Shown here in pieces: positions 27,665 through 37,988 of a stretch of 64,000 nt of DNA. Numbering within the stretch: the first letter of the stretch is position 1; each line of letters opens with the position of its first letter. Origin of the DNA: Betaproteobacteria bacterium Ga0077532. Its GTDB lineage: Bacteria > Pseudomonadota > Gammaproteobacteria > Burkholderiales > Ga0077523. The notes beneath the pieces were generated by a model that saw only the letters and a program-made list of their open reading frames with translations, was not told the DNA's origin and made no database searches. The DNA lies in the NCBI GenBank assembly GCA_001464895.1, contig LNEE01000013.1, positions 124,001 to 188,000 on the forward strand, written 5' to 3'. Position numbers and translations under genes: made by a program.

Positions 27665-29329
27665 TCAGCGCGTGACGGGCTTGTAGCGCATCCGCTTCGG
27701 ACGGGCGCCTTCCTCGCCGAGACGCCTCTTCTTGTCGGCTTCGTACTCCTGGTAGTTGCCGTTGAAGAAGGTCCACTGCGAATCGCCCTCGGCCGCGAGG
27801 ATGTGCGTCGCGATCCGGTCGAGGAACCAGCGGTCGTGCGAGATCACCAGCACGCTGCCGGCGAACTCCAGCATCGCGTCTTCCAGGGCGCGGAGGGTTT
27901 CCACGTCGAGGTCGTTGGACGGCTCGTCCAGCAACAGGACGTTGCCGCCCGCGAGGAGCGTCTTTGAGAGATGCAGCCGGCCGCGTTCACCGCCGGACAG
28001 CGTGCCGACGTGCTTCTGCTGGTCGGCGCCCTTGAAGTTGAAGCGGCCGATGTAGGCGCGCGACTGCATCTCGAAGCGGCCGACGGTGAGGATGTCGCGG
28101 CCGCCGGAGACCTCCTCCCAGACCGTCTTGGTGCCGTCCAGCGCGTCGCGGCTCTGGTCGACGAACGCGAGCTGGACGGTGTGGCCGAGAACGATCTCGC
28201 CGCTGTCGGGCTGTTCCTTGCCCATGATCATGCGGAAGAGCGTGGACTTGCCGGCGCCGTTCGGGCCGATGATCCCGACGATGGCGCCGGGCGGGATCGA
28301 GAAGCTCAGGTTCTCGATCAGCATCCGGTCACCGTAGGACTTGGTGACGTCGTGGAACTCGATGACCTTGTCGCCCAGGCGCTCGGCCACGGGGATGAAG
28401 ATCTCCTGGGTCTCGTTGCGCTTCTGGTAGTCGTAGGACGACAGCTCCTCGAAGCGCTGGATGCGCGCCTTGCTCTTCGCCTGCCGGCCCTTCGGGTTCT
28501 GGCGGACCCACTCCAGTTCCTTCTTGATGGCCTTCTGGCGGGCGGATTCGGTGTTCTCCTCCTGCTTCAGCCGGCCTTCCTTCTGCTCGAGCCAGGAGCT
28601 GTAGTTGCCCTTCCACGGGATGCCCTGGCCGCGGTCGAGTTCGAGAATCCACTCGGCGGCGTTGTCGAGGAAGTAGCGGTCGTGGGTCACGGCCACCACG
28701 GTGCCGGGGAACTTGTGCAGGAAGTGTTCGAGCCAGTCGACGCTCTCGGCGTCGAGGTGGTTGGTCGGCTCGTCGAGCAGGAGCATGTCGGGGCGCTCCA
28801 GCAGCAGACGGCACAGGGCCACGCGGCGCTTCTCGCCCCCGGACAGGTTGCCGACGACGGCATCCCACGGCGGCAGGCGGAGGGCATCCGCGGCGATCTC
28901 CAGCTGATGGTCGGTGTCGCTGCCGCCGGCGGCGAGGATGGCCTCGTACTTCGCCTGGTCGGCCGCGAGCTGGTCGAAGTCGGCGTCGGGTTCGGCGTAG
29001 GCAGCGTAGATCTCGTCCAGCTTGCGCTTGGCTTCGTTGACCTCGCTCAGGCCCTGCTCGACGGCCTCGCGCACGGTGGAGGCGGGGTCCATCTGCGGTT
29101 CCTGGGGCAGGTAGCCGATCTTGATGCCGGGCATCGGTGTGGCTTCGCCCTCGATGTCCTTGTCGACACCCGCCATGATCTTCAGGATCGTCGACTTGCC
29201 CGCGCCGTTCAGGCCGAGCACGCCGATCTTGGCGCCGGGGAAGAAGGAAAGGGAGATGTCCTTGAGGATCTGACGCTTGGGCGGGACGATCTTGCCCACG
29301 CGATTCATGGTGAAGACGTACTGGGCCAT
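27665..29329 (-). CDS. ettA: EttA, energy-dependent translational throttle ABC-F protein
   Basis: 554 aa, almost the same length as E. coli EttA (555). Two ABC domains: Walker [10 protein letters not shown] (39-47) and GPNGAGKST, signatures [16 protein letters not shown] and [16 protein letters not shown], and Walker [12 protein letters not shown] and [11 protein letters not shown]. No membrane part. It binds the ribosomal E site and gates the first peptide bond according to ATP/ADP ratio. The start [13 protein letters not shown] matches the conserved N-terminus, excluding the longer frame to 29377. Confidence 0.96.
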   Translation of the reverse strand: MAQYVFTMNRVGKIVPPKRQILKDISLSFFPGAKIGVLGLNGAGKSTILKIMAGVDKDIEGEATPMPGIKIGYLPQEPQMDPASTVREAVEQGLSEVNEAKRKLDEIYAAYAEPDADFDQLAADQAKYEAILAAGGSDTDHQLEIAADALRLPPWDAVVGNLSGGEKRRVALCRLLLERPDMLLLDEPTNHLDAESVDWLEHFLHKFPGTVVAVTHDRYFLDNAAEWILELDRGQGIPWKGNYSSWLEQKEGRLKQEENTESARQKAIKKELEWVRQNPKGRQAKSKARIQRFEELSSYDYQKRNETQEIFIPVAERLGDKVIEFHDVTKSYGDRMLIENLSFSIPPGAIVGIIGPNGAGKSTLFRMIMGKEQPDSGEIVLGHTVQLAFVDQSRDALDGTKTVWEEVSGGRDILTVGRFEMQSRAYIGRFNFKGADQQKHVGTLSGGERGRLHLSKTLLAGGNVLLLDEPSNDLDVETLRALEDAMLEFAGSVLVISHDRWFLDRIATHILAAEGDSQWTFFNGNYQEYEADKKRRLGEEGARPKRMRYKPVTR

Positions 29330-29436
29330 GGGTTTTCCGGAGTCTGGGAGACGGGCGCGGGATCGGCGAGGATGCACGATGCGCGGGAGGCGCGGGAGTA
29401 TGCCTCAGCTCGCTTCCGGAGGGCATCCGGACCTGG

Positions 29437-29462
29437 AAAAAAAACGCGCCCCGGAGGGCGCG
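29437..29462 (-). terminator. Rho-independent terminator of the 46-aa gene
   Basis: On the minus strand a 7-bp stem CGCGCCC / GGGCGCG with loop TCCG is followed by eight T. It lies 50 bases downstream of the small gene at 29512-29652 and upstream of ettA, isolating the small gene as its own transcript. Confidence 0.85.
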
Positions 29463-29511
29463 TCTGCTGACGACGGGGCGTCGAATGCGAGGGGAACGAC
29501 GCCGGGTGCGT

Positions 29512-29652
29512 TCACACGTAGAGTCGGAACTCCAGGTTCGTCTCGTCTATGTCGTCCGCGCCACCCGGCTTCCCGCCGATGTGCGAGGCGCCTGCGAGCA
29601 GGACGAACAACCAGGTGATGATGAGGCCGGCGGCCAGGGTTCTAGAGGTCAT
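29512..29652 (-). CDS. 46-aa single-pass membrane peptide, unknown function
   Basis: A short gene not usually called automatically. The product starts MTSRTLAAGLIITWLFVLLA, a single transmembrane helix (about 6-22), followed by a Gly-rich turn (GASHIGGKPGG) and an acidic tail ending LEFRLYV. GGAG lies eight bases before the ATG at 29652. An intrinsic terminator 50 bases after the stop supports a discrete transcript. The gene sits between the NAD(P)HX repair gene and ettA, all on minus. I do not recognise the family; a lipobox is absent. Confidence 0.68.
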   Translation of the reverse strand: MTSRTLAAGLIITWLFVLLAGASHIGGKPGGADDIDETNLEFRLYV

Positions 29653-29722
29653 GCGGTTTCTCCAATCGGAATTCGTCGACGCGTCGGGCGGTCACGCCCT
29701 ATCGACGGCGGACGGAGAAACT

Positions 29723-31240
29723 TTACGTTCTGCGAGTTTTTGGATCGGCGCCGTCGGTTCGGGCCCCGCCAAGATGACGATTCAGCGCGGTGCGTGCCGC
29801 GAGTGCGACATCGGATGCCGTGATGCCCACGACGCCGCCCAGGGTCCCGGCGCAGTCGTCCGCCGCCGTGCCGTGCAGCCAGACCCCGGCACGCAGGGCG
29901 ACGGCGGGATCCGCTCCCTGGGCGAGGAGGGCGCCGACGATGCCGCAGAGCACGTCGCCCATCCCGGCGGCCGCCATGCCGGGGTTTCCGGTCGTGTTGA
30001 TGGCCCAGCGGCCGTCGGGCGCGGCGACGATGCTCCCGGCGCCCTTCAGCACGACGTCGGCACGGAATCGGGCGGCCAGGGAAAGGGCCGAGCCGACGCG
30101 GTCGCGTTGAACGTCCGGCGTCGAGACGCCCAGGAGGCGGCCTGCTTCGGCGGGGTGGGGCGTGAGGATGGTCGCCTGTGTCCGGTCGGCGACCCGGCGG
30201 GCCCGCTCGCTCGAGGCCGCCACGAGGTTGAGCGCATCCGCGTCGAGGAGCAGGGGGATCGTCATCGCCACGCAATGGTCGAGGCGGGCGGCGGCTTCGG
30301 TGGATTGCCCCAGCCCGGGTCCGACCACGATGCAGGCGGCGCGGTCGAGGTCGGGATCGGGAAAGGCCGGGCGGAACATGAGTTCGGGATGCAGCGGGTC
30401 GAGCGGCGTGGCGTCGTCCAGCAGGCTGGCGAGCACCCGGCCCGCGCCGCAGAGAAGTCCGGCCCTCGCCGCGAGGAAGGCCGCCCCCACCATGCCCCTC
30501 GCGCCCCCGAGGATCCATAGGTCGCCATGGGATCCCTTGTGGCTGTTGCGACGTCGGGGGACGAGGACCGATGCTGCATCGATCGCGTCGATCAGTGTTC
30601 CCGTGGGCGGCGCGATGGCGGCCGCGTCGAGCCCGAGATCGGCGATCTCGATCGTCCCGCAGTGGTCGGGGCCGTCCAGCGTGTGGAGACCGGGCTTCGT
30701 GGCGATGAACGTGATCGTGCGCGTGGCGCCGATCGCGATCCCGAGGATCCGCCCCGTGTCGGCATCGAGGCCGGACGGGATGTCGAGCGCCAGCACCGGG
30801 CGTCCGCTGGCGTTCACGTGGGCCACGAGGTCGGCGTACGGGCCGGCGAGGTCGCGCTGCAGGCCGATCCCGAAGAGGCCATCGACGATCAGGTCGTGCG
30901 TGATGGTGCCGGGCGGGGTGGCCGTGGGCGTGATGCCGGCGTCGCGCAGCGCAGCGAGTGCCTGCGCGGCGTCGGGAGGGAGGCGGGTCTCCTCTCCGAT
31001 GAACACGACGTCCACGGCGTGCCCCCAACGGGTGAGGTGGCGGGCGACCACGAACGCGTCGCCGCCGTTGTTACCGGGCCCGGCGAGCACCAGCACGCGG
31101 TCGTTCGGGCCAAGCATCCGCCTCGCACATTCGGCGGCTGCGAGTCCGGCCCGTTCCATGAGCGCGGGGGCCGGCTGCGCAGCGAAGGCGGCCGTCTCGA
31201 TGCGGCGGATGTTGGCGGTGGCGTAGACGGGCGTGAGCAT
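29723..31240 (-). CDS. nnr: Bifunctional NAD(P)H-hydrate epimerase / dehydratase
   Basis: 505 aa fusion. The N-terminal YjeF_N (NnrE) domain, about 1-215, carries LVLAGPGNNGGDAFVVARHL and LALDIPSGLDADTG. The C-terminal ribokinase-like NnrD domain, about 225-495, has GDLWILGGARGMVGAAFLAARAGL, ILTPHPAEAGRLLG and GNPGMAAAGMGDVLCGIVGALLAQG. Together they epimerise and ADP-dependently dehydrate damaged NADHX/NADPHX. Divergent from purL. Confidence 0.93.
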   Translation of the reverse strand: MLTPVYATANIRRIETAAFAAQPAPALMERAGLAAAECARRMLGPNDRVLVLAGPGNNGGDAFVVARHLTRWGHAVDVVFIGEETRLPPDAAQALAALRDAGITPTATPPGTITHDLIVDGLFGIGLQRDLAGPYADLVAHVNASGRPVLALDIPSGLDADTGRILGIAIGATRTITFIATKPGLHTLDGPDHCGTIEIADLGLDAAAIAPPTGTLIDAIDAASVLVPRRRNSHKGSHGDLWILGGARGMVGAAFLAARAGLLCGAGRVLASLLDDATPLDPLHPELMFRPAFPDPDLDRAACIVVGPGLGQSTEAAARLDHCVAMTIPLLLDADALNLVAASSERARRVADRTQATILTPHPAEAGRLLGVSTPDVQRDRVGSALSLAARFRADVVLKGAGSIVAAPDGRWAINTTGNPGMAAAGMGDVLCGIVGALLAQGADPAVALRAGVWLHGTAADDCAGTLGGVVGITASDVALAARTALNRHLGGARTDGADPKTRRT

Positions 31241-31289
31241 GCGCGGCAGTGTACCGGCTCGATATCCCCGGTCGCAGGGGGGCGGTGGC

Positions 31290-31295
31290 TATAAT
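31290..31295 (+). promoter_or_regulatory. purL -10 box
   Basis: A perfect TATAAT lies 27 bases before the purL ATG, in the 82-base divergent gap with the NAD(P)HX repair gene. No good -35 box is seen 17 bases upstream, so an activator or partial -35 may be used. No clear purine-repressor box was identified. Confidence 0.6.
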
Positions 31296-31322
31296 CGGGC
31301 TTCGAGGATCACCTAATCCGAC

Positions 31323-34300
31323 ATGACACAAATCCTCCGCATGCAGGGGCGCAACGCCCTTTCGAGTTTCCGTCTCCTGAAAATGCTGCGTCTCCTCCGC
31401 ACGATCGAACCGTCGATCAGTGCGTTCGACGCGTGCTATTGGCATTTCGCGGAGGTCTCGCGACCGCTCGCGGGCGGCGAGGTATCCCGCCTCCAGCGGC
31501 TGCTGACCTATGGGCCCTCGGCGCGCCCGACGCTCACGTCCGGCCACAACTGGCTCGTGATCCCGCGGTTCGGGACCATCTCCCCGTGGTCGTCCAAGGC
31601 CACCAACATCGCGCGGAACTGCGGACTCGACGCCGTCCTACGGCTGGAACGCGGCATCGCCTACACGGTGCTGATCACCAAGCCGATGCCCCCCGAGCGG
31701 ATCACCGCCCTGAAAGCGCGCCTGCACGACCGCATGACCGAGATCGTGCTCGACGACATCGAACGTGCCGACAAGCTCTTCCAGCACGTGCGGGCCAAGC
31801 CCCTTGCCACCGTCGATGTGCTGGCCGGCGGGCGCGACGCCCTGGTCGCCGCCGACGCCGCGCTGGGCCTCGCGCTCTCGCCCGACGAGATCGACTACCT
31901 GCTCGAGTCGTTCCGCGCCGAGGCGCGCAATCCCACCGACGTCGAGCTGATGATGTTCGCCCAGGCGAACTCCGAGCATTGCCGGCACAAGATCTTCAAT
32001 GCGTCCTGGACCATCGACGGCGCGCCGCAGCCGCATTCTCTTTTCCAGATGATCCGGCACACGCACGCGACGCATCCCGAGCACACGGTCGTCGCGTACT
32101 CGGACAACGCGGCGGTGATGGAGGGGGCGGAGGTGGCGCGCTTCCGCCCCGACGCCGATGGCGTGTATCGCAGCCGCAGCGAAGCGACCCACATCCTGAT
32201 GAAGGTCGAGACGCACAATCACCCGACCGCGATCGCGCCGTATCCCGGTGCCGCCACCGGCGCAGGGGGCGAGATCCGCGACGAAGGCGCCACCGGCCGC
32301 GGTGCGAAGCCGAAGGCGGGCCTCACCGGGTTCACCACCTCGCACCTGCGCATCCCCGGTCGCCTGCAACCGTGGGAGAGCTTCGATCCGGGCCGCCCCG
32401 GCCGCATCGCCTCGCCGCTCGACATCATGATCGAGGGCCCCATCGGTGGTGCCGCGTTCAACAACGAGTTCGGGCGTCCCAACCTGACCGGTTACTTCCG
32501 CACCTACGAGCAGCAGGCGCACGGGCGCGTCTACGGCTACCACAAGCCGATCATGATCGCGGGCGGTCTCGGCAGCATCCGCGCCGATCAGGTCGAGAAG
32601 TTTCCGCTGCCGCCGGGCACGGCGCTCGTGCAGCTCGGCGGACCCGGCATGCTGATCGGCCTCGGCGGTGGTGCGGCCTCCAGCATGGCCACCGGGGCCA
32701 ACACCGAGTCCCTCGATTTCGACTCCGTCCAACGCGGCAACGCCGAGATCCAGCGGCGCTGCCAGGAAGTCATCGATCGCTGCTGGGCGCTGGGCGAGGA
32801 AAGCCCGATCCTCTCGATCCACGACGTCGGGGCCGGTGGTCTATCGAATGCGCTGCCCGAACTCGTGCACGGCGCCGACCGCGGCGCGGTCTTCGATCTG
32901 CGCAAGGTGCCTTCCGAGGAACCTGGCATGACGCCGCTGCAGATCTGGTGCAACGAGTCCCAGGAGCGATACGTCCTCGCGGTCCGCGCCGACCGCCTGC
33001 CGGTGTTCGAGGAGATCTGCGCGCGGGAGCGCTGTCCGTTCGCCGTCGTGGGTTCGGCCACCGAGGAGACGCGGCTCATCGTCGAGGACCCGAAGTTCCG
33101 CAATCGCCCGGTCGACATGGACCTCGGCGTGCTGCTCGGCAAGCCGCCCAAGATGCATCGCGACGCCATCCGCGAAGCGCGCAAGGGAAGCCCCTTCGCG
33201 ACGGCAGGCGTCACGCTGTCCGATGCGCTGGAGCGCGTGCTGCGGTTCCCGGCGGTGGCGAGCAAGGCTTTTCTCATCACCATCGGTGACCGCTCCGTCG
33301 GAGGCCTCACGGCCCGCGATCAGATGGTGGGGCGCTGGCAGGTCCCGGTGGCCGATCTCGCGGTCACGCTCATGGGCTTCGAGGGGTACGAAGGCGAAGC
33401 GATGGCCATGGGCGAGCGCACGCCCATCGCCGTGCTCGACGGTCCGGCCTCCGGTCGCATGGCTGTCGGCGAGGCGCTGACCAACATCGCTGCCGCGCGC
33501 ATCGGGTCGATCTCGCGGGTGAAGCTGTCCGCCAACTGGATGGCGGCCGCAGGTCAGCCCGGCGAGGACGCTGCGCTGTTCGACACCGTGAAGGCCGTGG
33601 GTCTGGAGTTGTGTCCGGCGCTTGGCGTGAGCATCCCGGTGGGCAAGGACAGCCTGTCGATGCGTACCACCTGGCAGACGGCGTCCGGCGACAGCCAGCA
33701 GGTCACGGCGCCGCTCTCGCTCATCGTCACGGCGTTCGCGCGGGTGGAGGATGCCCGCGGGACGCTGACACCGGAACTGCAGCGCGTCGCGGAGGACACG
33801 CGTCTCCTGATCGTGGACCTCGGTGCCGGCCGCAACCGCCTCGCGGGATCCGTCCTCGCCCAGGTGTACGACGCGCTCGGCGAGACCGTGCCCGATGTCG
33901 ACGATGCCGCCCGGCTGCGCGCGTTCTTCGAGACCGTTCAGTCGCTGAACGCCGAGGGGCGCGTGCTCGCGTATCACGACCGCTCCGATGGTGGTCTGGC
34001 GATCACGCTCGCGGAGATGATGTTCGCCACGCGGGTCGGTCTCAATGTCGAGATCGGCGCGCTCACGGCGAATGGCGGCGCGATCGCCGCGCTCTTCAGC
34101 GAGGAACTCGGTGCGGTGCTGCAGGTGCACGCCGATCAACTGGCTTCTGTTGTCGACGCGTTCCGCTCGGCGGGCCTCGCGGACTGCGTCCACGAGATCG
34201 GCACGGTGAACCGCGAGGGCTACCTGCGCGTGTTCGAGCGCGGGGAGGAGATCCTCACGGTGTCGGGCCCGGTGATGCAGAAGGCGTGGACCGAGGTGAG

Positions 34301-35216
34301 TCACGCCATCCAGAAGCTTCGCGACAATCCGGGATGTGCGGACGACGAACTCGCCCGTATCGACGACCTCGAGGATCCCGGCCTTCACGCGCATCTGACG
34401 TTCGACGCGGCCGAGGACATCGCGGCGCCGTTCATCGCCACCGGCGCCCGTCCGCGCGTCGCGATCCTGCGGGAGCAGGGCGTGAACGGGCAGATGGAGA
34501 TGGCGGCGGCATTCCATCGCGCCGGGTTCGAGGCGGTGGACGTGCACATGAGCGACATCCTCGGCGCGCGGACGAAGCTGTCGGGGTTCCGCGGCCTGGC
34601 CGCCTGTGGCGGTTTCTCGTACGGCGACGTGCTCGGCGCGGGCGAGGGCTGGGCGAAGTCGATTCTTTTCCACAGCCGTGCGCACGACGAGTTCGAGGGG
34701 TTCTTCGCCCGCGAGGACACCTTCGGGCTGGGCGTGTGCAACGGCTGCCAGATGATGAGCAACCTGCACGATCTCATCCCTGGCGCGCGCGACTGGCCGC
34801 ACTTCGTCCGCAATTCGTCAGAGCAGTTCGAGGCACGCGTCGCGATGGTCGAGGTGATGCCGTCGCCGTCGATCTTCCTGTCGGGGATGGCCGGGAGCCG
34901 CATCCCGGTCGTGGTTTCGCACGGGGAAGGGCGGGCGGAGTTCGCGACGCCGGCGACCCGTCGGGCAGCGCGGCCGCTGTACGCACTCTGCTACACCGAC
35001 AACCGTGGTGCGGTGACCGAGGCGTACCCCATGAATCCGAACGGGTCACCGGAGGGCGTCGCGGGGCTGACGACGCCGGACGGCCGGTTCACGATCATGA
35101 TGCCGCACCCCGAACGCGTGCACCGCACCGTGCAGATGTCGTGGCACCCGGAAGGCTGGGGCGAGGATTCACCATGGATGCGCATGTTCCGGAACGCGCG
35201 TCGCTGGGTGGGGTGA
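31323..35216 (+). CDS. purL: Phosphoribosylformylglycinamidine synthase (large single-chain PurL)
   Basis: 1297 aa, the long proteobacterial form with the glutaminase fused. Fourth step of purine synthesis: FGAR + Gln + ATP to FGAM. The AIRS-like synthetase core includes [34 protein letters not shown] and [10 protein letters not shown]. The C-terminal glutamine amidotransferase domain has [23 protein letters not shown] and the nucleophile C1139 in [15 protein letters not shown] near the end is the catalytic His region. Single gene, followed by a strong terminator. Confidence 0.97.
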   Translation: MTQILRMQGRNALSSFRLLKMLRLLRTIEPSISAFDACYWHFAEVSRPLAGGEVSRLQRLLTYGPSARPTLTSGHNWLVIPRFGTISPWSSKATNIARNCGLDAVLRLERGIAYTVLITKPMPPERITALKARLHDRMTEIVLDDIERADKLFQHVRAKPLATVDVLAGGRDALVAADAALGLALSPDEIDYLLESFRAEARNPTDVELMMFAQANSEHCRHKIFNASWTIDGAPQPHSLFQMIRHTHATHPEHTVVAYSDNAAVMEGAEVARFRPDADGVYRSRSEATHILMKVETHNHPTAIAPYPGAATGAGGEIRDEGATGRGAKPKAGLTGFTTSHLRIPGRLQPWESFDPGRPGRIASPLDIMIEGPIGGAAFNNEFGRPNLTGYFRTYEQQAHGRVYGYHKPIMIAGGLGSIRADQVEKFPLPPGTALVQLGGPGMLIGLGGGAASSMATGANTESLDFDSVQRGNAEIQRRCQEVIDRCWALGEESPILSIHDVGAGGLSNALPELVHGADRGAVFDLRKVPSEEPGMTPLQIWCNESQERYVLAVRADRLPVFEEICARERCPFAVVGSATEETRLIVEDPKFRNRPVDMDLGVLLGKPPKMHRDAIREARKGSPFATAGVTLSDALERVLRFPAVASKAFLITIGDRSVGGLTARDQMVGRWQVPVADLAVTLMGFEGYEGEAMAMGERTPIAVLDGPASGRMAVGEALTNIAAARIGSISRVKLSANWMAAAGQPGEDAALFDTVKAVGLELCPALGVSIPVGKDSLSMRTTWQTASGDSQQVTAPLSLIVTAFARVEDARGTLTPELQRVAEDTRLLIVDLGAGRNRLAGSVLAQVYDALGETVPDVDDAARLRAFFETVQSLNAEGRVLAYHDRSDGGLAITLAEMMFATRVGLNVEIGALTANGGAIAALFSEELGAVLQVHADQLASVVDAFRSAGLADCVHEIGTVNREGYLRVFERGEEILTVSGPVMQKAWTEVSHAIQKLRDNPGCADDELARIDDLEDPGLHAHLTFDAAEDIAAPFIATGARPRVAILREQGVNGQMEMAAAFHRAGFEAVDVHMSDILGARTKLSGFRGLAACGGFSYGDVLGAGEGWAKSILFHSRAHDEFEGFFAREDTFGLGVCNGCQMMSNLHDLIPGARDWPHFVRNSSEQFEARVAMVEVMPSPSIFLSGMAGSRIPVVVSHGEGRAEFATPATRRAARPLYALCYTDNRGAVTEAYPMNPNGSPEGVAGLTTPDGRFTIMMPHPERVHRTVQMSWHPEGWGEDSPWMRMFRNARRWVG

Positions 35217-35248
35217 GTCCGGCGGGCGGCATGTCCGACCACCAATGA

Positions 35249-35274
35249 AAAAGGGCAGCCTAGGCTGCCCTTTT
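35249..35274. terminator. Bidirectional intrinsic terminator between purL and the parvulin gene
   Basis: A perfect 26-bp palindrome: 12-bp arms beginning AAAAGGGCAGCC and ending GGCTGCCCTTTT, with a TA centre. The flanking A and T runs give U-tracts on both strands, so it serves convergent purL (plus) and the parvulin gene (minus). Confidence 0.92.
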
Positions 35275-35317
35275 CTCATGCGCTTCCATTGCCACGGAAG
35301 CGCTGCCTACACGGCGA

Positions 35318-36130
35318 TCACTCCACCGTCGCGGCCTGCCGCAGACTGTCCACCAACTCGTCGCGCTGACGGCCGAGCACCTGCTTCTGGACCTGATCCT
35401 TCACATCCTCGAAGGCCGGGAACTGAGGCGAGCGGACATCGTCCATGCGGATGATGTGGTAGCCGTACTGGGTCTTCACGAGGCCGCTCGTCTGGCCCTT
35501 CTCGAGCGTCTTCATCGCGTCGGCGAAGGGCTTCACCAGGTTCGCGCCGTCGGTCCAGTCGAGTTCACCGCCCTTGGCCTTCGAGCCGGTGTCCTCGGAC
35601 TTCTTCTTCGCGAGATCCTCGAACTTCGCACCCTTCTTCAATTGCGCGAGGACGGCCTTCGCGTCGGCTTCCTTCTTGATCAGGATGTGGCGGGCCTTGT
35701 ACTCGCGGGCGTTCGGGTCGAATTGCTCAGCCTTGATCTTGTCGTACTCGGCCTTCAGGTCGGCTTCGGTCGGCTCGTTGGACCGCAGGTAGTCTTCGAG
35801 GAACGCGTTCACCAGCACCTGCTGCTTCGCGAGGTCCATCTGGACCTGATACTCGACCGACTTGTCGAGACCCTTGCGCACGGCTTCCTGCGTAATGATC
35901 TCGCGGGTGATGAGCGCTTCACGGAGTTGCTTGCGGCTCTCCGGCGTCTCCTTCTGGCCCTGACCCGACTGGGCCTGCATCCTGGATACGAAATCGAAGC
36001 GCGCCTGCGGGATCGGGACACCGTTCACGATGGCGAGGGTGCTGCCGGACTCCTCGGCATTGCACGCGCCGAGGAAAGCGATACCGCAAAGGCTGAGGGC
36101 CGCGAGCGCGGAGGGCTTGACGAAACGCAT
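35318..36130 (-). CDS. Parvulin-type peptidyl-prolyl isomerase lipoprotein
   Basis: 270 aa. A lipoprotein signal with lipobox LGAC (C23) directs it to the periplasmic face. SurA-like N-terminal helical region (about 35-140, NGVPIPQARFDFVSRMQAQ). The PpiC/parvulin domain at about 150-245 includes KARHILIKKEADAKAVLAQLKKGAKFEDLAKKKSEDTGSKAKGGELDW and TQYGYHIIRMDD. It folds outer-membrane or secreted proteins. The start at 36130 gives the lipobox at the right distance. Downstream of bolA on the same strand, separated by a 25-bp tandem repeat. Confidence 0.9.
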   Translation of the reverse strand: MRFVKPSALAALSLCGIAFLGACNAEESGSTLAIVNGVPIPQARFDFVSRMQAQSGQGQKETPESRKQLREALITREIITQEAVRKGLDKSVEYQVQMDLAKQQVLVNAFLEDYLRSNEPTEADLKAEYDKIKAEQFDPNAREYKARHILIKKEADAKAVLAQLKKGAKFEDLAKKKSEDTGSKAKGGELDWTDGANLVKPFADAMKTLEKGQTSGLVKTQYGYHIIRMDDVRSPQFPAFEDVKDQVQKQVLGRQRDELVDSLRQAATVE

Positions 36131-36167
36131 GAGTGGATCCTTCCGATGGTCTGACGGGTGGTCGCCG

Positions 36168-36217
36168 CGCCCCTTGCCGGTGGGCTCGGGACCGCCCCTC
36201 GCCGGTAGGCTCGGGAC
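36168..36217. repeat. 25-bp tandem duplication upstream of the parvulin gene
   Basis: Two head-to-tail 25-base copies (36168-36192 and 36193-36217) differ at two positions; each starts CGCCCCT and ends GGCTCGGGAC. It lies in the 108-base gap between bolA and the parvulin gene, where the latter's promoter should be. Confidence 0.75.
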
Positions 36218-36238
36218 ATTTGGTCGGCGCATCGTTCT

Positions 36239-36526
36239 TCAGCCGGGGGCGGATGGTTCCGCCTCATCCGGGGCGTGGGCATCGATGGCCAGCGCATGAA
36301 TGCGCGCGGGCATCAAATCGCGCAGCGGATCATACACCAGCCTATGACGGGCGATCCTGCTCAGCCCGATGAAGCGGGGGGAGACGATGACCACCTGAAA
36401 GTGCCCGCCGCCGCTCTCCGCCGCACCTGCGTGGCCGGCATGGTCCGCACTGTCGTCGAACACTTCGAGGCTCTCCGGATCGAGCACCAGCAGCCGCGCG
36501 CGGATCTCGTCTGCCAGCGATGTCAT
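36239..36526 (-). CDS. bolA: BolA-family protein
   Basis: 95 aa. The BolA core is visible: DPESLEVFDDSADHAGHAGAAESGGGHFQVVIVSPRFIGLSRIARHRLVYDPLRDLMPARIHALAIDA. The conserved His in HRLVYDPL and an invariant-type H in the GGGHF segment fit the iron-sulfur ligand role with monothiol glutaredoxins. Family members affect cell shape, stress response and iron-sulfur handling. Its ATG overlaps the yciI stop (ATGA), so the two are coupled. Confidence 0.92.
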   Translation of the reverse strand: MTSLADEIRARLLVLDPESLEVFDDSADHAGHAGAAESGGGHFQVVIVSPRFIGLSRIARHRLVYDPLRDLMPARIHALAIDAHAPDEAEPSAPG

Positions 36527-36822
36527 GGGAGCACCTGCACGAAGGGTTTCACCGTGACGCGGGCGAACACGCCCTGGGTCACATAGGGGTCAGCGTGGAT
36601 CCACGCGGTGGCGGCTTCCAGCGATTCGAACTCCGCGACGATGAGGCTGCCGCTCATGCCCGCAGGGCCGGGGTCTGGCGCGTCGATCGCCGGGAACGGG
36701 CCCGCGAGGACCACGCGGCCCGCCGAGACGAGTTCACGCATCCGTTCCAGATGGGCAGGGCGCGCCGCGACGCGCATCGGCAGGCTGTCGGGAACGTCTT
36801 CGGCGACGATGGCGTAGAGCAT
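36523..36822 (-). CDS. YciI-family protein
   Basis: 99 aa, typical length. The ferredoxin-like alpha-beta pattern MLYAIVAEDVPDSLPMRVAARPAHLERMRELVSAGRVVLAGPFPA and GSLIVAEFESLEAATAWIHADPYVTQGVF matches YciI, including the conserved His (H24) and Asp (in ADPYV) of the putative active site. Function is not settled. It lies between yciB (2-base gap) and bolA (4-base overlap), an order common in betaproteobacteria. Confidence 0.9.
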   Translation of the reverse strand: MLYAIVAEDVPDSLPMRVAARPAHLERMRELVSAGRVVLAGPFPAIDAPDPGPAGMSGSLIVAEFESLEAATAWIHADPYVTQGVFARVTVKPFVQVLP

Positions 36823-36824
36823 GG

Positions 36825-37451
36825 CTATTTCTTCTCTTCCTGATCGATGTAGCGGGACAGGACCACGCCTTGAGCGAGCGCGAACACGACCATCAGACCC
36901 ATGCCACCGAAGAGCTTGAACTTCACCCACGCCGACTCCGAGAAATTGAAGGCGACGTAGAGGTTCAGCACGCCCATGAACAGGAAGAAACCGACCCAGC
37001 TGAGGTTGAGGCGTACCCAGAGACGATCGGGCAGCTCGATCTGCCCCTGGGTCATCGCCTGGATCAGGTTTCGTTTGAAGGCGAGGGCCGACACGAGGAG
37101 CGTCACGCCGAACGCCCAGTAGAGAACCGTGGGCTTCCATTTGATGAAGGTCGGATCGCGGAAGGCGAGGGTCAGGCCGCCCATCACCACGATGATGCCG
37201 AGGCTGATCCAGAGCATCTTGTCGACCTTCTTGCCGCGCATTAGCAACCAGCCCACCTGTCCGATGGTCGCGACGATCGCGCAGAGGGTCGCGAGGAGGA
37301 TGGGCGCCTGCTTCGCGGGCAGGTCCGTCCCGAGTCCGAGACCGCCGAGCAGTGTCGCCGTGAGTGCGGCCGTGGCGTCGGGCGAGCGTTCGCCGAGCGA
37401 GTAGGCGGCGAAGAAGATGAAGACCGGGATGAGGTCGAATAGGAACTTCAT
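36825..37451 (-). CDS. yciB: YciB/IspZ inner-membrane protein (septation protein A)
   Basis: 208 aa with about five transmembrane helices. MKFLFDLIPVFIFFAAYSLG opens the protein as in the family, and the C-terminus LWVRLNLSWVGFFLFMGVLNLYVAFNFSESAWVKFKLFGGMGLMVVFALAQGV is diagnostic. YciB takes part in cell-envelope synthesis and division. First gene of the minus unit yciB-yciI-bolA. Confidence 0.94.
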   Translation of the reverse strand: MKFLFDLIPVFIFFAAYSLGERSPDATAALTATLLGGLGLGTDLPAKQAPILLATLCAIVATIGQVGWLLMRGKKVDKMLWISLGIIVVMGGLTLAFRDPTFIKWKPTVLYWAFGVTLLVSALAFKRNLIQAMTQGQIELPDRLWVRLNLSWVGFFLFMGVLNLYVAFNFSESAWVKFKLFGGMGLMVVFALAQGVVLSRYIDQEEKK

Positions 37452-37577
37452 GGCGGGGGCGGGGAAAGGGGACTGCCGATTATGGGGGGGCGCACAGGGG
37501 CTGTCCACGCACGCGCCGACCGCGATGCGCGGGCTACACTCGCCCCTTTTTCGACGAATCCCTACGGAGGAAAACCC

Positions 37578-37985
37578 ATGTCGATGGTGAAGCTCACCGA
37601 GTACGAGGATGCGAGCCCGGAGGTGAAGGCCGTGTTCGACGACATCATGGCGACGCGCAAGGTGGACTGGATCAACAACATCTGGAAGGCGCTCGCCGCA
37701 CACCCGCCGACGCTGAAGCGCATCTGGGAGCAGGTGAAGGACGTCATGGGGCCCGGTGGTCGACTCGACCCGCTCACGAAGGAACTCATCTACGTGGCGG
37801 TGAGCATGACCAACAACTGCGAGTACTGCATCCAGTCGCACACCGCCTCGGCCCGCAAGAAAGGCATGGACGACGAGATCTTCGGCGAGCTGGCCGCCAT
37901 CGTCGCGCTCGCGAACCAGACCAACCGCCTCGCGATCGCCTACCAGATCGACGTGGACGATGCCTTCAAGCCGAAGTTCGACTGA
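37578..37985 (+). CDS. Carboxymuconolactone decarboxylase / AhpD-like protein
   Basis: 135 aa. The AhpD/CMD motif is CEYCIQSHTASARKKG, with C81, C84 and H88 arranged as in peroxidase-reductase members, so a thiol redox role is likelier than lactone decarboxylation. GGAGG lies seven bases before the ATG at 37578. The nitroreductase gene starts four bases after its stop, so the two form an operon with the HAD phosphatase. Confidence 0.88.
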   Translation: MSMVKLTEYEDASPEVKAVFDDIMATRKVDWINNIWKALAAHPPTLKRIWEQVKDVMGPGGRLDPLTKELIYVAVSMTNNCEYCIQSHTASARKKGMDDEIFGELAAIVALANQTNRLAIAYQIDVDDAFKPKFD

Positions 37986-37988
37986 CCC

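Noticed and set aside
35318-36130. EpsD-type isomerase of an exosortase cluster
   Set aside because: The gene lies with yciB, yciI and bolA rather than EPS genes, and its domain layout fits a general parvulin lipoprotein.
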